Notes: generated by a model not told the origin, from the sequence alone. Counted from the first letter of the stretch, positions 10,315 through 19,240 are shown. The stretch is DNA of 64,000 nucleotides from an uncultured Clostridia bacterium (GCA_947630765.1 CANRIX010000008.1:31811-95810); one strand, 5' to 3'. Program-made: numbers and translations.

Positions 10315-11376
10315 ATGGATTCCACAACAATGAGCAAACGCGAGCTTCGCGCGCTGCGGCAGCAGCAAAAGAAAGAGGAAGCCATCCAGCGCATCAAAGC
10401 GCGGGATAAACTGCCTTTCTGGATGCTGATTCGGTACAAGTACTGCACGCCGTACTTCCTCAAGAAATTGGGGCTGGCGATCTTCCGCCTGGTGCTTCTG
10501 ATCGGTCTTTCCTACGTTATTCTGTTCCCGTATCTGTCGAAAATCTTCTCGTCCTTCATGAGCAGAGAGGATTTCGTCGACGTGACGGTCATCGTCATCG
10601 CGAAGTATCCGACGCTGGATACCTACAAGGCGATCATTGAAAACAACTCCTACTTTACGGCCATGCTCAATTCTTCGATGCTCGCACTGATGTGCGCGAC
10701 GTTCCAGATGCTGGCATGTACGTTCGTCGGGTACGGGTTCGCGAAATTCAAGTTCCGCTTCCGCAAGCTGCTGTTCGTGCTGGTCATCTTTACGATGATC
10801 GTGCCGCACGAAACGCTGCAGTTGTCCCTGTTCATGAAGTTCCGCTACTTCGACATATGGGGGATCGGCGGCGGGATCAGCAGCCTATTCGGTGGGAGTT
10901 GGAAGGGTCTTAACCTCCTGAACACGAACTGGCCGCTGGCGATCATGTCCCTGACCTGTTTGGGGCTAAAGAACGGTCTGTTTATCTACATCATGCGGCA
11001 GTACTTCAACAACGTCCCGGACGAGTTGGAGGAAGCTGCGTATGTGGACGGCGCGAGCGTCTTTAAGACGTTCCTGAAGATCATTCTCCCGATGTCGACG
11101 ACGATGCTGGTCACGATCTTCATGTTCGCATTCGCATGGCAGTGGTCGGATATGTTCTATACGAACCTGTTCTATACCACCAACTCCGACGTTCTGCTGC
11201 CGGATGTCATCAAGATCCCGACGGTTCTGGATACGGAGTATGCGGCGAAAAACGGGTTTGAATCGGCGATCCGCAATACCTGCGGTCTGTTGATCCTCAC
11301 CCCGCTGATCGTGCTGTACCTGTTTACGCAGCGTACGATGATCGAAGGCGTCGAGCGTTCGGGTATCACCGGCTGA
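10315..11376 (+). CDS. Second carbohydrate ABC transporter permease, MalG type
   Basis: This 353-residue protein has a long charged cytoplasmic N-terminus (~50 residues, rich in Arg, Gln and Lys), about six membrane helices and the EAA loop (EAAYVDGASVFKTFLKIILPM). AAAGGAGGGG precedes the ATG at 10315, the strongest ribosome-binding site in the operon. It is the last gene of the transport operon and is followed by a bidirectional terminator hairpin. It is predicted to dimerise with the preceding permease. Confidence 0.92.
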   Translation: MDSTTMSKRELRALRQQQKKEEAIQRIKARDKLPFWMLIRYKYCTPYFLKKLGLAIFRLVLLIGLSYVILFPYLSKIFSSFMSREDFVDVTVIVIAKYPTLDTYKAIIENNSYFTAMLNSSMLALMCATFQMLACTFVGYGFAKFKFRFRKLLFVLVIFTMIVPHETLQLSLFMKFRYFDIWGIGGGISSLFGGSWKGLNLLNTNWPLAIMSLTCLGLKNGLFIYIMRQYFNNVPDELEEAAYVDGASVFKTFLKIILPMSTTMLVTIFMFAFAWQWSDMFYTNLFYTTNSDVLLPDVIKIPTVLDTEYAAKNGFESAIRNTCGLLILTPLIVLYLFTQRTMIEGVERSGITG

Positions 11377-11415
11377 TCCCTGCGGGACGCCGTGCCGTCG
11401 GGCAAGCCTTCATCA

Positions 11416-11452
11416 AAAAAATACCGTGGACCGAAAGGTTCACGGTATTTTT
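11416..11452. terminator. Bidirectional rho-independent terminator
   Basis: An inverted repeat (ACCGTGGACC / GGTTCACGGT with one G-T pair) with a GAAA loop is flanked by A-run and T-run on opposite sides. It can end both the + strand transport operon and the converging - strand sigma factor gene. Confidence 0.85.
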
Positions 11453-11469
11453 CGTGTGCAAGGCGTGCG

Positions 11470-11952
11470 TCACGGGTCGATGTACTTCCCCGCGACGTAG
11501 AAAATGCCGTCGGTGAGCGGGCGGTCCGGCTGCGGTCCCCACAGGACGCCCCTGCGGATCAGTTCTTCCGTCACCTGTCCCGCAAGGCCGGACAGATAGC
11601 TTGAAACCCACTGGTTGATCTGCCCGTCCAGCCGTTTCGGGACGAACGACGCGAACGCGTCCCGCACGGAGCGGATCCAGCGCAGAAGCGTCTCGTCCGA
11701 TCGGTCGCCGAGGTCGAACAGGGCGGTAAACTGTGCGAACTGCGCCTCCGTGAACCCGGCGACGTTCCAGCGGAAGCCGTTCCCGGCTTTGACGGCGAAT
11801 CCTTTTTGCAGGAGGGACGCGAGTTCTTCGTCCGTGAAGTCGGTCGTTTGCAGACTGCCGTCCGCTTGGGGGAAATGCCCGTTGGCGCAGAGCCAGCGCG
11901 TTCCGCCGTTGTGATAGAGGGAAGTATCGAAGTATTTTCCGATCCAATAATT
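11470..11952 (-). pseudogene. C-terminal part of the frameshifted sigma factor gene
   Basis: This reading frame resumes one base out of phase right where the sigma factor frame stops. Skipping the T at 11953 would join '...PGHYY' to 'NYWIGKYFDT' and give one protein of about 531 residues. The fragment (~160 residues, ending KYIDP) contains no recognised domain, but its composition and codon use match the upstream part. It has no good start codon or ribosome-binding site of its own. It is either the lost tail of a broken gene, an assembly error, or the product of +1 frameshifting. Confidence 0.6.
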
Positions 11953-13066
11953 AGTAGTAGTGTCCCGGCGTCGGACCTTCGCTGCCGCTGTCATCGCCGG
12001 AAACGTTACAGCCTGCGGCGTAATCGTCCGAACCTTCACGCTCGTCGGCGGTTTCCTGCACGATGAACCAACCGTAGCCGCCGTCCTTGCGGGGCGGGCA
12101 GGGTCCGTTTCCCAGATGCAACCGTTCGTTTTTCAGCGTGGCGATTTTGCGGCGCAGCAGGTAGGGGACCAGCAGATGTCCGAGCCGTTCCATTCCGAAG
12201 TCATGCCCGCAGAAGTTCATGCGGCGCACCGCCTCGGCTTTTTCCCGGAACAGCTCCTCCAGCCGGTCTGCGAGCGCCTTTACGGACGCTTCCGAAATGG
12301 TTTCGACCGTTTTGCGGTCCCGCAGGCGGAAGAGAATGAAGTTCGTCGCATAGTTTTTGCCGACCTTGCACACGGCCTCCCCGTACAGAAGGCGCGGCAG
12401 CTCGTCCTCGATGTAGAGGGCGGGGATCCCCGTGGCGAGGCTGATCTCCTCGACCGTCAGCGGCTCCTCGTACGCCGCTTGGCAGATCGCCCGTGCGAGC
12501 TGCGTGTGCAGGTATTGGTCGGGGTCCATCGAGCCGTTGCAGGCGCGGGTGTTCCAGTTGATGCGTTTGTAAATCTTTTCCATTGCGTTTTCGTCGATCC
12601 TTTCTCTGATTCGTTGCCGTCCCACGTTCAACCGCCACTTGACCGTGGATTCCGGCAGGGCGTATTTTTCCGAAAGCGCTTTGACGGACAGTTCGCCGAT
12701 GTAGTGGTCCACAAACAGGTCGCGGTACGCGGCGGACAGCGTGTGCAGCGAGTGAAAAACCGTTTCAAAACTATGTTCCGTCTCCGCCGCTTCCGCCGGG
12801 TCGTCGTATACGGGTACATCGGACGGGTCGACCTCCGACAGCACCATGCGCGTCCGATTCTGCGCGTCGATGAACCGCGCATAGCGGTTGTGCGCGACCC
12901 GCCAGACCCATGCGTCGAGCGATTCGATGCGGTATTTCTGCATACCCGCCAAAATGTGGCAGAGAATTTCGCTCGCGAGGTCCTCGGCATCGCAGCGGTT
13001 GTACAGCCGTCTGCGGCAAAAGCGGTAGATCGGTTCCACGTAGGGCAGAATGTCGTTGCCGTCCAT
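11951..13066 (-). CDS. RNA polymerase sigma factor (ECF-like) with long C-terminal extension, interrupted by a frameshift
   Basis: ATG at 13066 has AAGGAG nine bases upstream. The first ~150 residues are an ECF-like sigma factor: region 2 (EDLASEILCHIL, then DAWVWRVAHNRYARFI) and region 4 with a helix-turn-helix (LSVKALSEKYALPESTVKWRL). The remaining ~220 residues are an extension with a winged-helix-like part (EPLTVEEISLATGIPALYIEDELPRLLY), unlike plain ECF factors of ~180 residues. The frame ends at TAA 11951, 371 residues in, although coding character continues in the next frame. A near-palindrome sits 28 bases before the start and may be an operator. No anti-sigma gene is adjacent. Confidence 0.75.
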   Translation of the reverse strand: MDGNDILPYVEPIYRFCRRRLYNRCDAEDLASEILCHILAGMQKYRIESLDAWVWRVAHNRYARFIDAQNRTRMVLSEVDPSDVPVYDDPAEAAETEHSFETVFHSLHTLSAAYRDLFVDHYIGELSVKALSEKYALPESTVKWRLNVGRQRIRERIDENAMEKIYKRINWNTRACNGSMDPDQYLHTQLARAICQAAYEEPLTVEEISLATGIPALYIEDELPRLLYGEAVCKVGKNYATNFILFRLRDRKTVETISEASVKALADRLEELFREKAEAVRRMNFCGHDFGMERLGHLLVPYLLRRKIATLKNERLHLGNGPCPPRKDGGYGWFIVQETADEREGSDDYAAGCNVSGDDSGSEGPTPGHYY

Positions 13067-13094
13067 TTCCGTGCGCTCCTTTTCGGAAAATTCT

Positions 13095-13112
13095 TTGCGA
13101 TCATGATCACAA
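13095..13112. promoter_or_regulatory. 18-bp near-perfect palindrome upstream of the sigma factor gene
   Basis: TTGCGATCATGATCACAA pairs with itself at eight of nine positions per arm. It lies 29-46 bases before the ATG of the sigma factor gene, where a repressor or activator dimer could bind. The binding protein is unknown. Confidence 0.4.
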
Positions 13113-13156
13113 CCCCTATAGTGTCGAAAAGAGGGAATTGGATAGGAAATTTTTTG

Positions 13157-13200
13157 AAAAAAACGGTCCTGCCGCACGTTTACCGTTTGGCAGGACCGTC
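13157..13200 (-). terminator. Rho-independent terminator of tyrS
   Basis: On the minus strand an 11-bp perfect stem (ACGGTCCTGCC / GGCAGGACCGT) with a 15-base loop is followed by seven T. It lies just after the tyrS stop codon. Confidence 0.9.
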
Positions 13201-13218
13201 GAATGGAAACGATTTCGT

Positions 13219-14445
13219 TCACGCGAACGTGGCGACGTAGTACTTCTTCTTGCCGCGACGCAGGACGAGGAACTGCCCGTCGATCGCGTCGGCACGCGTC
13301 AGGGTGCGGTTGCCGTCCTTTTCCGGGTCGCCGTTGAGCGAGATCGCCCCGGCGTTCAGGAACTCGTTCGCTTCGCGGTTGGACGAGGCGATCCCGCCCG
13401 CCTTGAGCACATCGAGCAGGCGGCTTCCCTCGGAAACCGTGAAATGCGGGACGTTTTTCAGCCCGGCGAGCAGGTCGTGCGGCGGAATGGAGCGGATATC
13501 GCCCGAAAAGAGCTGCTCGCTGATGCGGACCGCTTCGTCGTACGCTTCTTCGCCGTGCAGGTCGGTGACGATCGCCTTCGCGAGCGCTTTCTGCGCCAGG
13601 CGGAGGTGCGGTTCGGCGTTGTGCCGCCGTTCGACGTCCTCGATCTCCTCGCGGGAGAGGAAGGTCAGCAGTTTCAGGTACGGGACCGCCATGACGTCCT
13701 CGACGTTGAGCAGGAACTGGTACAGCTCGTACGGGCTGGTCTTGCTGCGGTCCAGCCAGACGGCGTTGCCTTCGGACTTGCCGAACTTGTTGCCCTGCGA
13801 ATCGGTGATCAGCGGCATGGTCAGGGCGTAGACCGTGTCCCCGGTGGTCTTGCGGATCAGCTCGATGCCGGTCGTGATGTTGCCCCACTGGTCGGAACCG
13901 GCGACCTGCAGGTCCACGCCGTGGTGCTCGTGCAGGAATTTGAAATCGTACCCCTGGATCAGCATGTAGGAGAATTCCGCGTAGGAGATCCCGCTTTCCA
14001 TCTGCCGCTTGATGTGGTCCTTGCTGAGCATATAGCCGACGCCGATGTACTTGCCGATGTCGCGCAGGAAGTCCAGGACGGTCATATCCTTGATCCAGTC
14101 GTAATTGTTGACGACGGGGTAGGGGAACAGCTGCTGCACCTGCGCCTTGAGCGCTTCAAAGTTGCGGAACACCGTTTCCTTGTGGGAAAGCTCCCGTTCG
14201 ACCGTGCCGCGCGGATCGCCGACGAGCCCGGTCGCACCGCCGACGAGAATGATCGGATGGTGCCCCGCCGCCGCGAGCCGTCGCGTGATGAGAAAGGAGG
14301 AGTAATGCCCGAGGTGCAGGCTGTCCGCCGTCGGGTCGGTGCCGATGTAGAAGGTCATTCCGCCTTCGTTGAGCTTTTCGATCAGGGCGGGGTCGGAGAT
14401 GTTGTCGATCAGCCCGCGCCACTGGAGTTCTTCGTATAGTGTCAT
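13219..14445 (-). CDS. tyrS: Tyrosine--tRNA ligase
   Basis: This 408-residue class I aminoacyl-tRNA synthetase charges tRNA-Tyr in the cytoplasm. The length matches bacterial TyrRS. Visible hallmarks are the HIGH-like motif HLGH (residues ~44-47) after YIGTDPTADS, the tyrosine pocket (GYDFKFLHEHHGVDLQVAGSDQWGN), the KMSKS-like loop KFGKSEGN and a C-terminal S4 RNA-binding domain (LNAGAISLNGDPEKD). The gene follows the phosphoesterase gene by 18 bases, so it is probably read from the promoter upstream of the glycosidase-like gene; I see no T-box leader before it. Confidence 0.97.
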   Translation of the reverse strand: MTLYEELQWRGLIDNISDPALIEKLNEGGMTFYIGTDPTADSLHLGHYSSFLITRRLAAAGHHPIILVGGATGLVGDPRGTVERELSHKETVFRNFEALKAQVQQLFPYPVVNNYDWIKDMTVLDFLRDIGKYIGVGYMLSKDHIKRQMESGISYAEFSYMLIQGYDFKFLHEHHGVDLQVAGSDQWGNITTGIELIRKTTGDTVYALTMPLITDSQGNKFGKSEGNAVWLDRSKTSPYELYQFLLNVEDVMAVPYLKLLTFLSREEIEDVERRHNAEPHLRLAQKALAKAIVTDLHGEEAYDEAVRISEQLFSGDIRSIPPHDLLAGLKNVPHFTVSEGSRLLDVLKAGGIASSNREANEFLNAGAISLNGDPEKDGNRTLTRADAIDGQFLVLRRGKKKYYVATFA

Positions 14446-14463
14446 GTTTGGTTACCTCGCTTT

Positions 14464-15267
14464 TTAAGGGGAAAATGTGATGCAGGACGGGGGCGCACTG
14501 CCCGGACACAGCGTCAGCAGGATCAGCTCGGGACAGTTGCCGATGCGCGGAACGCGGGTGTTGTGCCGCGCCAGTCCGCGGCTGCACAGGTGGTACCCGG
14601 TCGCCGTCGGGCGCAGACCGCCGGAGAACGCCGGGAACAGGCCTTGATCCGGGGCGAAAAAGCCGTTTTTCAGCGGCGGGAACCGCCATTGTCCGCCGTG
14701 GGCGTGCCCGGTCAGGAGCAGGTCGAACCCAGGTCTTGCGGAGCAGTAGGAGTCCTCCCGCTCCGGGCGGTGGGTGATGAGAACGGAACAGCAGTCCGGG
14801 TCGATTTCCGCCTGCGCCGCGCGGAGCTGGGCGCGGTGGAGCGCTTCCTGTTGAAGCGGGTCCTCCACGCCGCAGAGCAGCAGCGTGCTTCCACGCACTC
14901 GGAACCGCACGCACTTCCCCGCCAGCACGGTCGCGCCGGTGAACGCGGCGGTGCGCTTGATCTCGTCCGCCCGCCCGGTTTTGATTTCGTGGTTGCCGGG
15001 GGTGTAAAAGGTCGGCCAACGAGCGGCGGACAGCCGCAGGGTCTCCGCCGCGGTCCCCCACGCGACCCGTTCGTCGAACGTGTCTCCGCCGAAGATCACC
15101 AGATCCGGCGCAAAGGACCGAATCGGCAGGAACAGACCGCTTTGGGACGCCCCGTAGGACTCCCCGTGCAGGTCGGAGAGGAACGCGACGCGCACCTCCC
15201 CGCACAGCTTCCGCCCGAACGACAGGCTGACCCGCGTCAGATCCGGCGCGAGGATCCGCGAACGCAC
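14464..15267 (-). CDS. Metallophosphoesterase (calcineurin-like, YkuE-type)
   Basis: The 267-residue product has the full set of calcineurin-like motifs: LSDLHGE (D-x-H), GGDTFDE (G-D-x-x-D), GNHE and TGHAHGGQWRFP. These bind two metal ions and hydrolyse phosphoesters. The closest known relatives by motif (GHAHGGQ) are the YkuE/YaeI group acting on membrane-linked substrates, but this protein lacks an obvious signal peptide. It starts with GTG four bases after the preceding stop codon, so it is translationally coupled to the gene upstream. The physiological substrate is unknown. Confidence 0.9.
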   Translation of the reverse strand: MRSRILAPDLTRVSLSFGRKLCGEVRVAFLSDLHGESYGASQSGLFLPIRSFAPDLVIFGGDTFDERVAWGTAAETLRLSAARWPTFYTPGNHEIKTGRADEIKRTAAFTGATVLAGKCVRFRVRGSTLLLCGVEDPLQQEALHRAQLRAAQAEIDPDCCSVLITHRPEREDSYCSARPGFDLLLTGHAHGGQWRFPPLKNGFFAPDQGLFPAFSGGLRPTATGYHLCSRGLARHNTRVPRIGNCPELILLTLCPGSAPPSCITFSP

Positions 15268-15271
15268 GGCG

Positions 15272-17848
15272 TCACGACTTCTTTCTGCGGACGACCAGTA
15301 CGACCGCGACCGCGATCAGCGCGACCGCGGCGACCGCGAGTACGACCGCCAACACGATCCAGCCCGTCGCGGGGCCGGAGGACGTTTCGTCGCCGCTTTC
15401 ATCCGCCGTCTGCTCCGACGGGTCGGAGGCGTCGGGCGTTTCGGAGGGCTCCTCCTCTTCGGGGGGCGGGGTGTACGGTTCGCCCTCCGGGAGGGTCAGT
15501 TCGCCGGTCAGCTCGTCGCGGCCGACCTTGTAGGTGGCGCAGATGATGCGTTCGGCGTAGAGCAGGTCGCCTTCCAGCGCGGTCTTTGCCTTTTCGTCCG
15601 CGAGCGCGGAAATCGCGTCCCGCAGAGCGGCAAGCGCGTCCGCACCGATGCGGCTGTCCTTGACTGAACCGCTCGCGTTCTCCAGCGCGGTGCGAAGCGA
15701 CGACGCTTCGTCCTCGGTCACGCCGCCGAACGGCGAAAGCACGTCGTCCACGCGCCCGGTCATGTACGCGAGGATCGCCTTGAGGGAAGCGTCCCGGTCG
15801 AGGAACGGCGGGATCGCGTCGTTGCGGTAGACGGTTTGCAGCAGCGCTTCACCCGCTTTGTCGTTCAGATAAGCGCTCGCTTCAAAGTAGCAGTCGCCGA
15901 ACGCGCCGAGCTGGTTATCCTCGATCGCCTGCCGCACCATTTCCCACGCGTTGATGGAATCCATATGGGCGCCCAGCCCGGTCACGACCGAGCAGCGGTC
16001 CCCGCCCAGTTCCACCTGCCGGCGGATGGAATCCCCGAATCCGTCGCCGTATGCCATCGGGTGCAGGATGTCCAGCCAGCCCTGCCGCTCCCATTCGAGG
16101 TAATCTTGGTAGTTGTTGACGCCCGCCTGATCCGGGTTCGGCACCACGTCCGCGCCCAGCACGACGTTCGGCTTCCAGCGGTCGATCAGCTCGCGGACCG
16201 CTTCGACCATCTTCGTCACGCAGTCCTTGCGGTACTGCACCCAGTCCGCCCAGTAATCGGCGGTCGTGTCGTAGGTCGGCGTCACGCCGTGGTGGTATGC
16301 CTCCTCGAATCCGGCGAACGCCGCTTCGGTATAGCCGAAGTCCAGCTCCGCCGTGCGGACGTAGTAACGGATATAGTCCAGCTCGAAGCCGTCGATGTCG
16401 TAATTGTGCAGGATATACTCATAAAAACTCAGCAGATATTCCCGCGCTTCCTCGTTCGCCGGGTCGAGCATCATGAAGCTGTCCGGGTTGTCCGGCGTAC
16501 CGTTCTGGCTGAGGGACAGCCAGTCGCGGTGCTTGAAGGAGACGCTTCTCGCGTAGTTGGCCTGGTTGCTGTAGCCGGTGAGGAAGATCGCCATCCAGAG
16601 GTGGCACTCCATGCCGTACTTGTGGCAGGCGTCGATATACGCCTGCAGCACGTCGTAGCTGAAGCTGGTGTTGTGGACGAACAAACTGCCCTTCGGGACG
16701 TTCATGATGACGCCGTTGTTGAAGTTGCCCTCGACGCACACCGTGTTGATGCCCTGGTCGTGCAGTTCCTTGACGTAGGCGTCGACTTCCTCGGCGTTCC
16801 GCTGGCTCGGGCGGATCCACACGGCGCGGTACTGCACGGTCTTGCTTTCGGAAAGCAGGGACGTCAGCTTCTGTACGGAGAGGTTGACCTCGTCGCAGGC
16901 GTTCGCGAACGCGCGGTCCTCGCCGCCGTCGTTGTGCGCTTTGATCGCGTCGGACAGGGCGTCCTTGGTTTCCTGGTAGGTGGTTTCAAACCCGTCGTAG
17001 TCCATGTAGAGGTAGTCCGCCTTCGCCTGTTCGAGCTTTGTTTGCAGATCGTCCAGCGCGTGGGTCAGACCCGCTTCCAGCCCTTCGGCGTCGTAGTGGA
17101 ACGTGACGGTCATCGCGGCAGTGTCGTACTCCGCACGCATCCCCAGCCGGACGTTCAGCCGCAGCCAGTCCGCGTTGGTTCCGTGGCCGGACATGACGAA
17201 ACTGTTCTCCCCGGTCGGGATGTCCGTGCTGTTGCCGCCGACCGACGTGACCAGCCCGTCCTGCACCGCGACTTCGTAGCCGTATTCGTTGGATTTCGTG
17301 TTGCTCCCGTAGGTGGAAGTGAAGAGGATCAGGTCGTTGTCGTACCGCACGCGGTTGACCCCCGTGATGGTCGCGGACAGGTCGTAAAAGACCACGTCGA
17401 GGTCCCCGATCGGCTGGTCGGAAACCGTGATTTGCAGGGAATTGGCGTCGTAGTATACGTAATCGCCGACCTTGACGTTTTCGTTGATCCAGGTTTTCAT
17501 GCCCTTGCCGGATTCGGCGTCGTGCCCCGAGAGGACGAACCCGCCCTCGGGGATCTGCACGTTGTTCCCGCCGACCTCCGTCACGCGGTTGTCGCGCCCG
17601 ACGACGGCTTCCACGCCCCATTCGTTGGTGTTCGTGGTCGCGCCATAGGAAGAGGTGTAGAGGATCAATTGCCCCTCGCCGCGTGCGACGTTGATGCCGC
17701 TGGCGGTTACCGTCGCGGTTTCGGCGCGGACCGACGCGGGAAGGACCCAGACCGTCGCTGTCAGGCAGAGGACCAGCAACAGCAGGATACAGTGCCGGAT
17801 GTGGTTTTTCAAAATTGCAGAACCGTCCTTTTCGTTATACTTTTGCAT
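15272..17848 (-). CDS. Secreted, membrane-anchored glycosidase-like protein (GHL10 / family 10 type)
   Basis: The 858-residue product has a signal peptide, two similar N-terminal beta modules (each with GEGQLILYTSSYG-like and VLSGHD/VMSGHG signatures, residues ~45-270), a helical linker, a TIM-barrel of the glycosyl hydrolase-like 10 family (RAVWIRPSQRN, CHLWMAIF, GFELDYIRYY, LGADVVPNPD; ~350-680), a Pro/Glu-rich spacer and a C-terminal helix with RRKKS tail. It should face the cell wall. The ATG at 17848 lies only ten bases past a perfect -10 box, so it would be almost leaderless; a TTG at 17812 behind AAGGA would give a tighter signal peptide and may be the true start. Confidence 0.85.
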   Translation of the reverse strand: MQKYNEKDGSAILKNHIRHCILLLLVLCLTATVWVLPASVRAETATVTASGINVARGEGQLILYTSSYGATTNTNEWGVEAVVGRDNRVTEVGGNNVQIPEGGFVLSGHDAESGKGMKTWINENVKVGDYVYYDANSLQITVSDQPIGDLDVVFYDLSATITGVNRVRYDNDLILFTSTYGSNTKSNEYGYEVAVQDGLVTSVGGNSTDIPTGENSFVMSGHGTNADWLRLNVRLGMRAEYDTAAMTVTFHYDAEGLEAGLTHALDDLQTKLEQAKADYLYMDYDGFETTYQETKDALSDAIKAHNDGGEDRAFANACDEVNLSVQKLTSLLSESKTVQYRAVWIRPSQRNAEEVDAYVKELHDQGINTVCVEGNFNNGVIMNVPKGSLFVHNTSFSYDVLQAYIDACHKYGMECHLWMAIFLTGYSNQANYARSVSFKHRDWLSLSQNGTPDNPDSFMMLDPANEEAREYLLSFYEYILHNYDIDGFELDYIRYYVRTAELDFGYTEAAFAGFEEAYHHGVTPTYDTTADYWADWVQYRKDCVTKMVEAVRELIDRWKPNVVLGADVVPNPDQAGVNNYQDYLEWERQGWLDILHPMAYGDGFGDSIRRQVELGGDRCSVVTGLGAHMDSINAWEMVRQAIEDNQLGAFGDCYFEASAYLNDKAGEALLQTVYRNDAIPPFLDRDASLKAILAYMTGRVDDVLSPFGGVTEDEASSLRTALENASGSVKDSRIGADALAALRDAISALADEKAKTALEGDLLYAERIICATYKVGRDELTGELTLPEGEPYTPPPEEEEPSETPDASDPSEQTADESGDETSSGPATGWIVLAVVLAVAAVALIAVAVVLVVRRKKS

Positions 17849-17857
17849 TTTCCTCTC

Positions 17858-17886
17858 ATTATAGCATATCCGCGGCGGTTTGTCAA
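17858..17886 (-). promoter_or_regulatory. Consensus sigma-A promoter for the glycosidase-like gene, phosphoesterase and tyrS
   Basis: On the minus strand TTGACA (17886-17881) and TATAAT (17863-17858) are both perfect and 17 bp apart. Predicted transcription begins near 17851, three bases before the first possible ATG. Confidence 0.9.
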
Positions 17887-18072
17887 CCGCGGATGAACAG
17901 AAAAAGGGCGGGGAAGGAATTCGTCCCGCCGCTGTCCGTTGAAGATGGGTTTCGTGGGGCTTTGCCCCAGTCCCCTGGAAATCCGCAAAAACTTTTCATT
18001 TTGGCGTCTTATGCGAAAGCGGCTTGCCCGTACGGAACGGGGAAGGGTTCGCACAGCCAAAATCGCCGGTTT
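17887..18072. other. Intergenic stretch with a short GC hairpin
   Basis: No gene is apparent. It holds a small hairpin (GTGGGGC TTT GCCCCAG around 17955-17972) in a context that resembles short intergenic repeats of GC-rich Clostridia. It may serve as the end of the ychF transcript, although there is no clear T-run. Confidence 0.35.
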
Positions 18073-19173
18073 TCAAACGTTGAATCGGAACAGCACGACG
18101 TCGCCGTCCTGCATGACGTAGTCCTTGCCCTCCGAGCGGACCAGTCCCGCTTCCTTGCAGGCGTTGTAGCTTCCTTTCTCCAGAAGCACCTCGCACGGCA
18201 CGACCTCCGCGCGGATGAATCCGCGCTCGAAGTCCGAATGGATCTTTCCCGCCGCCTGCGGCGCTTTGGTCCCGCGCACGATGGTCCACGCGCGCACCTC
18301 CGGCTCGCCCGCTGTCAGGTAGCTGATGTACCCGAGCAGCCGGTAGGACGCTCGGATCAGCTTCGCAAGCCCGGAATCCGTCACGCCGAGCTCCGCGAGG
18401 AACGCCTGCTGTTCGTCCTCGCTCAATTCCGAAAGCTCCGCTTCAATTCCCGCGCAGACCGTGATGATCTCCGCCTGCTCCCCGCCGGCTTCGACGAAAT
18501 TCTTGAGCGAAACGTAATACGGATTCTCCTCCGCCGGTTTGGAGAGGGACGCTTCGTCGACGTTCGCACAGTAGATGACCGGCTTGCCGGAAAGCAGCGG
18601 CAGGTCGGCGAGCAGGACCTTTTCCTCCTCGCTTAGCGATACGCTGCGGGCGTTCTTCCCGTCCGACAGGGCTTCTTGGATCCGCTCCAGCGCGGCAAGC
18701 TCGGTCAGGGCGCTCTTTTCTCCCTTCGCCTGCTTGCGGGTGCGGTCGATGCGGCGCTCGAGCAGTTCGAGGTCGGCGAGGATCAGCTCGGTGTTGATGA
18801 TATCCACGTCCCGCGCCGGGTCGACGCTGTTTTCGACGTGAATCACGTCCGTCCCGCCGAAGCAGCGGACCACATGGACGATCGCGTCCACCTCGCGGAT
18901 ATGGGACAAGAACTTGTTGCCCAGCCCCTCCCCGTGGGACGCGCCCTTGACCAGTCCCGCGATGTCCACAAATTCGATGACGGCGGGCGTGACCTTTTTC
19001 GGGTGGTACAGGACGGCGAGCTTGTCCAGCCGTTCGTCCGGCACCGGGACGACCCCGACGTTCGGGTCGATGGTGCAGAACGGGTAGTTGGCGCTTTCGG
19101 CGCCGGCTTTGGTAAGTGCGTTGAACAGGGTGCTCTTCCCGACGTTGGGAAGCCCGACGATGCCGAGTTTCAT
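18073..19173 (-). CDS. ychF: Redox-regulated ATPase YchF (OLA1 family)
   Basis: This 366-residue P-loop protein is the usual length. It shows the G1 loop GLPNVGKST (residues 7-15), G3 DIAGLVKGASHGEGLGNKFL, the modified G4 typical of the ATP-preferring Obg-like subgroup, an internal helical arm and a C-terminal TGS domain (REVRAWTIVRGTKAPQAAGKIHSDFERGFIRAE pattern). It binds ribosomes and hydrolyses ATP rather than GTP; its exact role in translation and stress is debated. It is a single gene with its own promoter. Confidence 0.97.
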   Translation of the reverse strand: MKLGIVGLPNVGKSTLFNALTKAGAESANYPFCTIDPNVGVVPVPDERLDKLAVLYHPKKVTPAVIEFVDIAGLVKGASHGEGLGNKFLSHIREVDAIVHVVRCFGGTDVIHVENSVDPARDVDIINTELILADLELLERRIDRTRKQAKGEKSALTELAALERIQEALSDGKNARSVSLSEEEKVLLADLPLLSGKPVIYCANVDEASLSKPAEENPYYVSLKNFVEAGGEQAEIITVCAGIEAELSELSEDEQQAFLAELGVTDSGLAKLIRASYRLLGYISYLTAGEPEVRAWTIVRGTKAPQAAGKIHSDFERGFIRAEVVPCEVLLEKGSYNACKEAGLVRSEGKDYVMQDGDVVLFRFNV

Positions 19174-19211
19174 ATGTGAAAGCCTTTCCTTTTTCGTGTT
19201 TCTTCCCCTTC

Positions 19212-19240
19212 ATGATACAACATTTTCGGAAACTTTGCAA
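19212..19240 (-). promoter_or_regulatory. Sigma-A-like promoter of ychF
   Basis: On the minus strand TTGCAA (19240-19235) and TATCAT (19217-19212) are 17 bp apart, 39 bases before the ychF start codon. Confidence 0.65.

Noticed and set aside
14446..14463. T-box leader in front of tyrS
   Set aside because: Only 18 bases separate tyrS from the preceding gene, too few for a T-box.
15836..17896. Plus-strand open frame opposite the glycosidase-like gene
   Set aside because: Shadow of the minus-strand gene, which has a promoter, a signal peptide and a recognised domain.
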